DNA of 47,281 nucleotides from Entamoeba histolytica HM-1:IMSS (taxonomy: Eukaryota > Evosea > Mastigamoebida > Endamoebidae), in NCBI RefSeq assembly GCF_000208925.1, contig NW_001914975.1:1-47281 (forward strand). Direction: 5' to 3'. Below are positions 41,188 through 47,281 of the stretch, one piece after another. A program made the translations under genes and the position numbers. Numbering within the stretch: the first letter of the stretch is position 1; each line of letters opens with the position of its first letter. A model generated the notes under the pieces. The model had not been told where the DNA came from. It saw only the letters and a list, made by a program, of their open reading frames with translations, and made no database searches.

Positions 41188-41363
41188 TTATTTTACTCTT
41201 TTATTAAAGAATATACAACAAACAATTATAAGGATAGCTGATGGAATCAATAAAAATTTTGGTAAATAACATACTTTCATCTTCTTTCTATGTCTTCTTA
41301 AACTACTATTTGATAAAAAATCACAAACGTTCTCAATTTGTTTTTTTTTTTGACTTTTCTCAT
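41188..41363 (-). CDS. Candidate 44-residue spliced single-pass membrane protein
   Basis: Exon 41329-41363 joins exon 41188-41287 in phase 2 across a 41-nt intron (GTTTGTG to GACATAG), 135 nt in all. The product is a basic N-terminus (MRKVKKKNKLRTKKMK) and one membrane segment (LPKFLLIPSAILIIVCCIFF) with a short basic end (NKRVK). The gene has start, canonical donor and acceptor, preserved phase and stop within 176 bp. An unspliced alternative would need a one-base correction in the run of 11 A. It resembles tail-anchored ER proteins in general shape, but I cannot match it to Sec61-beta, Sec61-gamma or RAMP4. It is too short for ORF-based prediction. Confidence 0.45.
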
Positions 41364-41437
41364 GCTTGATTTAAAGATTATTGTTTCGTTTTGTTTTGTC
41401 TGATAACCAATAACTTCATGACCTCAATTAATTATTC

Positions 41438-42712
41438 TCATTTACTTGTTAAATGACTGATTAAAAGCATTAGACCTGCAATGTAAAACATCATTCCTGC
41501 AATTTTCTTTGGTGTCCACCAACTTTTCATAGACTGATGTGCTTCTTCTAACGCTTTATTTCCTGCAACTAAACAAACTTGTGCTTCTTCTACAGCATCA
41601 ACAATGTGTTGTGTACTTTCTAGCTGAATAATTGCCATTTCTCCAATCTTTGTATTTAAATCATTGATATTTTCAATTTTTTCAATAATCACTTTATATA
41701 CATCATCCATTCGATTTTCTGTTTGTTTTAATAATCGTTCTTCTTCTTCATCAATTTCTTCTTTTTCCTCTTCATTGTTTTCCCATGCATTATCAAAATC
41801 AACATCGGTTATTTTCTCACCTTGAACTGGAGCAATTTTGTTTAGACTATGTTCTGTTTTTTGTTTTTGAGGTATTTGTTTTTTTTCTGTTATTATTAAC
41901 TCTGGTTGTTCTTCTTTTGGGGGTGTTTGATCTTCATCACTATCAAAGTCATCAAAAATTGATGCGTTTAGCTTGACTGGTGTGTCTTTAACTGTTTGCT
42001 CATGTGTAACTGATTTGTTATTTCTTTTTTGTTCTTCTATAATTTCTGGTTCATTTATACTCTCTTCTTGTTGTTCTTTTTTATTATCTTCAACATGTGT
42101 CTTTTCATTATTCAATAACTCTGGATGTAACTGGAAGAGTAATTCACTGTTCATATTAAGAATGTTCCAAATCACTTTCATTTGGTTGTTATTTTTCTTT
42201 TGAAGTTTCTGAATTTTGTCTTTGAGTTGGTCTATAACTATAGTGTAATGTTTGATATTGAAGACTTTATTTTTGTTATTATTTTCTAGGAGTTAAGTCA
42301 TTAGTCTTAATGAGATGTTGTTTGTGTCGTAAACAAACTGTAAGTTTCAAAAGAAGAAATAATTTTTTCATTCATTTGCTTAGACCATTGTGTTAGTTGT
42401 TCTCCGAGTGATTGTTGTTCTGAGAATGTGTTGATATCAACCAACCCTGTTACCATGTCAAGAATTATTTGATTTTCCATTTCTATTTTCTTGTCAATTT
42501 CCATTTCCTACAAATGATGAATATTTATTATTTCTTCTAAAAAATGATAAACAAACAATATTTTTGATAATTTCATTGAAACTATCCTTTGTTTCTTGTT
42601 TGTAAATACACTCGTTTTCAAACATAACTTTTAATTCATTTTCATTACATTCTTTATGTCCTTCTTTAAAACAATCAAATGCCACTTTGTGGAATTCTTT
42701 AGTAATATCCAT
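41438..42712 (-). CDS. Syntaxin-18/Ufe1-like Qa-SNARE, three exons, 372 aa
   Basis: Exons 42557-42712, 42339-42507 and 41438-42231 join to 1119 nt. Introns are 49 nt (GTTTGTTTATC to CATTTGTAG, phase 0) and 107 nt (GTTTGTTTACG to GTTATAG, phase 1). The start MDITKEFHKVAFDC resembles the MVDITLLFR start of syntaxin-18. A helical N-terminal region, an acidic linker (FDDFDSDEDQ, EEEKEEIDEEEE) and a SNARE motif follow, with the candidate zero-layer Gln in EMAIIQLESTQHI. Then KALEEAHQSMKSWWTPKK and a C-terminal anchor (IAGMMFYIAGLMLLISHL) close the protein. The family acts at the ER in retrograde Golgi-to-ER fusion. Unspliced, it appears as three unrelated short frames. Confidence 0.82.
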
Positions 42713-43324
42713 TTCTGTTTTTTTTTAGTTTTTTTCAATACATAAAATGTGTTTTATAAAGCAATTAAAATTATTATAACGATAAAACATAAAACATAAA
42801 TTTTTAAGTGTTAAGTAAAAAAGAAAACAACTCCTTAAGATTATGAGAAGTGATTGGATTGCTTAATATTTTTTCACATAAATTAATGAAAAAAGTTTTT
42901 TTTTGAGACTCTCTCATACTTATTTCTCTTTGTTCCCAATTTTTTTGTAATTTCTTTTTTACAGACACAACAACAGACACTTGTGATATTCCATTTTCAT
43001 AAAATAATTATTCTTTTTTTGTTATATTTTTATAAACTTTTGGTTTTATAATATTTTTTAATAAATTTATTATTTTCTTAAATTTCCAAAAAAAAATTGA
43101 GCAAAAGTTTTTAGATTTTTTTCATAAAATTTTTATGAATAATCTTATTGAATAAGTGATAATAAAAACGAAAATACATTTCTTTTTCACTAATCTTCAA
43201 ATTATTAGAAAATAAAAATAGAATAACAGACAACAGCCAAAACAGACGATGTCTGTTGTCTCTTGATTTTCAAAATGAGATGAGATCTTAACGGTGATAT
43301 TTAAGAAAGAGAAATGAACTAGAA
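42713..43324. promoter_or_regulatory. Divergent spacer with a 9-bp inverted repeat
   Basis: AT-rich DNA between the syntaxin-18-like gene and the ceramide synthase-like gene, about 610 bp. It contains T-rich runs and no supported exon. Close to the downstream gene, 43228-43236 (AGACAACAG) and 43253-43261 (CTGTTGTCT) form a perfect inverted repeat with a 16-nt loop. A related half (CAACAACAGACAC) lies near 42968. The arms contrast with the AT-rich surroundings and could be a protein-binding site. Confidence 0.5.
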
Positions 43325-44329
43325 ATGAAAACAAAGATGCAAATCATGAAACAACCTCCACAACTTGTTACCAAATGGGATAAAGGTTTTTTTTTACAAT
43401 TATTAATGATGGTACCATTGGTTGTTGTATGTTTTCCATCAAGCTTTAATCGAAGTGAAGAATTTAAACAATCTCCATTACCAAAACCAATAGACTTACT
43501 TCCTTCTATTATTCCATTAGCATTTATATCTGTTTTAAGAATTATTCTTGCAGAAAATTTGTTTAAAAAGATTGCTAAGAAAGTTGTATATAGAAAACCA
43601 GAATGGGATGAAAAATTTACTCAATTCAGATATGAAAGGTTTGGACTAACATTTTTCAAATTTCTTTATTATCTTGGTGTTGCACCATTTGGTGTATATT
43701 TATTTAGAAATGAAGATTGGATGCCAACTGCTTTATTTGGTCAAGGAAAAAGTGATTTATTATTGATTTATGAAAATTTCCCATATGTTCCTGAAGTTCC
43801 ATATTTAACATTGTTTTATTGTTTAGAATTAGGATATCATTTACATTCTTTACTTTTCCATATTTGTTCAACTCCTCGAAATGACTATTATGATACTTTA
43901 CTCCATCATGTAGCAACTATCTTTTTAGTCATTTTCAGTTATGTAAATAATTGTGGAAGAATTGGAGTTTGTGTAATGGTTCTTCATGATATTGTTGATG
44001 CAGTTATGTATTATACAAAATGTACTAATGATTTTAAAAATCAGGTTCCATGTTATATTGGATTTTTCTTTTTAGTCATTTCTTATGCACGATTTAGATT
44101 ATACGTATTTCCAAGATATATTATTTATGCTGCTATTCAAGCATATCCATTTATTCCTCAAAATGCTACAGGAGGATACATTGTTTGGGGTCTTCTTGTT
44201 GGAATGTTATGTTCATTGTTGATACTACATATTTACTGGTTTAAATTGATTATTGAAATGATATTTAAAGTAGCTTCCCATGAAGGAATTGTTGATCCTC
44301 ATGCTGGGAAACAAAAGAATGAATTATAA
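43325..44329 (+). CDS. TLC-domain ceramide synthase (Lag1-type)
   Basis: A 334-residue multi-pass ER membrane protein. The Lag motif runs RNDYYDTLLHHVATIFLVIF with His194 and His195 (residue positions from this start), followed by SYVNNCGRIGVCVMVLHDIVDAVMYYTK, which supplies the acidic residues of the TLC active site. About six hydrophobic segments are visible (about 22-40, 62-80, 108-128, 158-175, 196-215, 240-260, 285-315). The enzyme acylates a sphingoid base with acyl-CoA in the ER. The N-terminus is short and lacks the homeobox of animal members. The last residues, KQKNEL, resemble KDEL only superficially because the protein is membrane-spanning. The first Met has others at residues 5 and 8. 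Confidence 0.9.
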   Translation: MKTKMQIMKQPPQLVTKWDKGFFLQLLMMVPLVVVCFPSSFNRSEEFKQSPLPKPIDLLPSIIPLAFISVLRIILAENLFKKIAKKVVYRKPEWDEKFTQFRYERFGLTFFKFLYYLGVAPFGVYLFRNEDWMPTALFGQGKSDLLLIYENFPYVPEVPYLTLFYCLELGYHLHSLLFHICSTPRNDYYDTLLHHVATIFLVIFSYVNNCGRIGVCVMVLHDIVDAVMYYTKCTNDFKNQVPCYIGFFFLVISYARFRLYVFPRYIIYAAIQAYPFIPQNATGGYIVWGLLVGMLCSLLILHIYWFKLIIEMIFKVASHEGIVDPHAGKQKNEL

Positions 44330-44585
44330 TTATATTGTTTTTCATAGTTACAACTACTTGTTATTTAATGTTTTTAAGAAAAATATCAAAAGAATTAAAT
44401 AGAAAGATAGAATTTTAATTCAACTACTTTTAAGAGACTGTTTTTTTTAGACTATTAATGATTAATAATTAAGAATATTATTGTAGGATTAGAATATTAT
44501 TTGAATTTGTTTACATTTATTAGATAAAGTTATTATTTGTTTGTGTTAAGTTAAAACGTAAATTTAATAAATTATCACTAAATCT
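44330..44585. other. Convergent spacer
   Basis: AT-rich DNA between the 3' ends of the ceramide synthase-like gene and the large unknown gene; nothing else supported. Confidence 0.6.
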
Positions 44586-46487
44586 TTAATTATCTTGACT
44601 TTGAAAAATGAATTGTTCCATGTCTTTAGTTAACAACTCTTCTTCTGAGTTGTCATAGTCATAATCATAAAAGTCATCATCATTATCATCAATTTTATAA
44701 TCTGGTTTGAAGTTTTTACCATATTTCTTTATTTGTTTTTCTTCAACATGACTAATTTGTTTATTAATTAAATGTTTTATTTGGTTATTTGATTTATGAA
44801 AATAAAAAACAAGTTCATGTTCTTTGACTTGAATTTTTTGGAATGATGGAATTTCATAAAGGGATTGGACTTTTTGTTTTATTAAACCAAGGTTAAGAGT
44901 AACTTCAGTAGGACCATAAATAACTTGAATATCTTCAGGTTCCTTATAAATGCATATAGAAAATGCATGCAAAATTGATTGAATATCTTTTTTATTAAAA
45001 TTATCGTCAATAATTTTGACAAAAAAGTTACTACAAGTTAAATTTTCTTGTTCGAAAAAGAATGTTGAGACTTGGAATATTTCTATTTTTTTATGTTGTG
45101 AATCTATCTTAATAGTGCTGTTAGTTAGTTTATTATTTATGTAATAGAATTGAGAATCTAGAATTTTATTAGGAAATAATGTTACAGTATCAAAATTTCC
45201 AATCATAGTAATATTTTGATTTAAATTCTCAATTCCATTCATTGTCATTAAATGGTTAGGAGAGTAAAGTGTCATTCCTTTCAATGAGTCTAAAATATAA
45301 ATACTAGAATCACAATATTTATTTATCAAAGTGATGTTAGAAGAATCTAATGAATAATTATTAACAAAAGATGTAAAAGAAGCATCAATATATACTTTAC
45401 AATAACTTGACACGTCTATTTGAATCTGTAACAAAGACTTTGGACAAATTATATTAATTGATTCTGTAGCATTTATGCTAACTATACTTGAATTATCTGA
45501 CGTATTTTGGGTATTAGTTTTAAGCTTACATTTAAGGTTAATATTTTGAAATTTATTATATAAGTCAATTCCAATGATATTAATAAGACTATTTTCAGCA
45601 TCAATTGATAAGTTATTGATAGACTTTGAAAGGTATAAATTAAACTTTGATTTTTTGAATATACAAATGCTTAAATCTTTTAAATTACACATCTCAACAC
45701 AACTTATTTCTTTCATTAAGAATTCTTTACAATCAATTTTTAAATTAATAATAGAAGTTAAGTCAATTCCATCAATGAAGCTTTCAAATTTTAATTGATT
45801 GATATCATTTGTATTAATTATTACTTCTCTTTTTGATTTCAACTCTTCTTTAACACTATTTTGAGGTAATGTAATTAAATCCTTATATTGATAAAATTGA
45901 ACTTTAGAATTTCCAAGTAATTGGCAATCAATTGGATTATTATAAATGATAATAAATTGCATTTTAACATTTATGCTCTCCTTTAAAATAAAATCTGCGA
46001 CTTTACAACTAATAGTTTTAAAATAAAGAATTATTTTTTCAAGTTTATATTGACTTTTGAATGCATTAAATTCCATTTTATTAAGAGAATCTAATTCAAT
46101 AACAATTAATTTCCTAATATTTATAAATTTATAAAGATGTTTAATGTCTTTATAATGAATTTTTAATGAAATTATTTTCTGTGCAATAAAATCATTTAAA
46201 AACTCTATTTGGCATGGATCTTCTGATGAGTCAATCCATGAAATCCTTTCTAATTCTTGATGAGTAAAAGTTCTTTGTGCATTAACAGCATCTAGTTTTA
46301 ATGTATTAATATTTGGTATATTGTTAAATAAAAATGGTGCATATAAAAGTACTTTTGGTGGATTAGTTCTAATCATTTTCACAGCTTCTTTACATCGAGA
46401 ATTAACTTTAATAAAATTTTGAAATGTGAGTGTATTGTTTAAATATAAAACAACATTGGCAAGATGTACAACATTTAGTTGACTCAT
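44586..46487 (-). CDS. Large hypothetical protein, F-box/LRR-like by pattern, 633 aa
   Basis: I do not recognise a specific family. The first 40 residues (LANVVLYLNNTLTFQNFIKVNSRCKEAVKMI) have the shape of an F-box-like helical start (L-x-x-V...F-x-x-x-N-x-x-C-K), common at the N-terminus of Entamoeba repeat proteins. The rest holds many short hydrophobic units spaced about 20-25 residues (for example INTLKLDA, IRKLIVIELDSL, LKDLSICIF), consistent with irregular leucine-rich repeats. The C-terminal 60 residues are Lys/Asp/Glu-rich (DYKIDDNDDDFYDYDYDN). There is no signal peptide or membrane segment. It is single-exon. The function could be scaffold or substrate adaptor; this is inference. Confidence 0.75.
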   Translation of the reverse strand: MSQLNVVHLANVVLYLNNTLTFQNFIKVNSRCKEAVKMIRTNPPKVLLYAPFLFNNIPNINTLKLDAVNAQRTFTHQELERISWIDSSEDPCQIEFLNDFIAQKIISLKIHYKDIKHLYKFINIRKLIVIELDSLNKMEFNAFKSQYKLEKIILYFKTISCKVADFILKESINVKMQFIIIYNNPIDCQLLGNSKVQFYQYKDLITLPQNSVKEELKSKREVIINTNDINQLKFESFIDGIDLTSIINLKIDCKEFLMKEISCVEMCNLKDLSICIFKKSKFNLYLSKSINNLSIDAENSLINIIGIDLYNKFQNINLKCKLKTNTQNTSDNSSIVSINATESINIICPKSLLQIQIDVSSYCKVYIDASFTSFVNNYSLDSSNITLINKYCDSSIYILDSLKGMTLYSPNHLMTMNGIENLNQNITMIGNFDTVTLFPNKILDSQFYYINNKLTNSTIKIDSQHKKIEIFQVSTFFFEQENLTCSNFFVKIIDDNFNKKDIQSILHAFSICIYKEPEDIQVIYGPTEVTLNLGLIKQKVQSLYEIPSFQKIQVKEHELVFYFHKSNNQIKHLINKQISHVEEKQIKKYGKNFKPDYKIDDNDDDFYDYDYDNSEEELLTKDMEQFIFQSQDN

Positions 46488-47281
46488 TTCTTTAACTTTT
46501 TGATGAATGTTTTTTTTAGCTTTGTCTTTTTATATCATTTTTAGTTTTGAGTCTTATCTTCTTCTTTACATTAAAAATTTATTGGGGATATGAAATAGAT
46601 TTGACGTTTGTAGTAATCTAATAAATATAAATAGTAAAGATATTATTATGATATAGATTTATTTTTAGTAAAGAAAGTAAAAAACTTTTTGTTCTTTTTT
46701 ATGTTATTTTTTTATAGTATTTTATCTATACTTTTTACTATAGTATTTCATTCATAAAATAATTAAAAAATTGAATATAAATATTTTTTGATTCTTATTT
46801 TTTTAATTTTTAATTTACTTTTTATGTTTATTTAATGTTATGTACTGATTAATATTCATTTAATTTGTTTCATGAACATGACTTTGTTTATTTGTAGTTT
46901 AGATGATTTTGGTTTATGACAATATGTATTGTTAACTCTTCATAATCACATTGAATGACTCATTAAAATATATTTTTTTGATAATTATTTCATTAATTAA
47001 ATTGATATTATTCATTCTTTTTTGATTTTAATTGAATACTTAATACTAAAGCATATTATTGATTAAGTTATGTGATAAATATTATATTAACATGGATAAT
47101 AAGTTAAAATATATTAAATAATAAAACATCAATAGGTTATGTAAATTTATCAAATATTATTTTTTTGTTCTTATATTTAAGACTAATTTTTTTTGTAAAA
47201 ATTATAATGATAAATATATTCAATATATAACAAATATAATCATTAATGTGAATATAATTCATTAATAAATAGAATATAAAG
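46488..47281. other. AT-rich window end without a gene
   Basis: The promoter of the 633-aa gene must lie in the first part. Beyond about 46600 the sequence is A/T runs with no supported exon, RNA gene or repeat. Confidence 0.6.

Noticed and set aside
42307..42712. Two separate small genes (65 and 72 codons) upstream of the syntaxin-18-like gene
   Set aside because: They are its first two exons; donors GTTTGT at 42556 and 42338 and acceptors at 42508 and 42232 restore one frame.
44318..44329. KDEL-type ER retrieval signal at the end of the ceramide synthase-like protein
   Set aside because: The KDEL receptor acts on lumenal tails of soluble proteins; here the residues KNEL end a multi-pass protein with a likely cytosolic tail.

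Overview
The window looks like nuclear DNA of an Entamoeba species (amoebozoan). It is extremely AT-rich, with compact genes on both strands and short intergenic spacers. Introns are short and begin GTTTGT and usually end TAG. The content includes a CXXC-rich transmembrane kinase of the kind expanded in Entamoeba and decayed R4-type LINE copies. I cannot name the species from sequence alone. There is one 100-N assembly gap (21937-22036).

Left part (1-8181): an AT-rich flank, a possible 94-codon gene, a transmembrane kinase preceded by a 34-36 bp tandem repeat, and a convergent FHA/Arg-Ser/BRCT chromatin-type protein. Centre-left (8182-15291): a gene desert holding a nearly full-length but inactivated LINE. 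Next (15292-19020) comes a cluster of small housekeeping and nuclear genes: ribosomal protein P2, a four-exon gene of unknown function, SmG, a three-exon SANT/Myb protein and a divergent SANT-like protein. From 19021 to 23163 lies a second LINE copy that lost its 3' part, followed by the assembly gap.

Right half (23164-46487): dense genes. In order these are an orphan protein, a ZNF511-like zinc-finger protein, a double-HTH protein, a small membrane protein, Mago nashi (three exons), a double-PHD protein (two exons), an unknown two-exon gene, a RalGAP-like giant (two exons), a CorA-type transporter, two paralogous secreted acidic proteins, a Qa-SNARE, a Wntless/TMEM181-like membrane protein, a possible PARP-like ADP-ribosyltransferase fold, a membrane protein, a 44-residue spliced membrane protein, a syntaxin-18-like SNARE, a ceramide synthase-like TLC protein and a large unknown protein.

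Many genes read as broken or short ORFs until introns are placed. I worked out splice models by hand, requiring a GTTTGT-like donor, an AG acceptor and an intact frame through to the stop. Every model given has a total coding length divisible by three. Functionally the right half is rich in membrane traffic (two SNAREs, GOST-family protein, GAP-like protein, ceramide synthase), and 15-29 kb is rich in RNA and chromatin functions (SmG, Mago, SANT, PHD, zinc finger). No operon-like organisation is expected or seen. No tRNA, rRNA or CRISPR was recognised.
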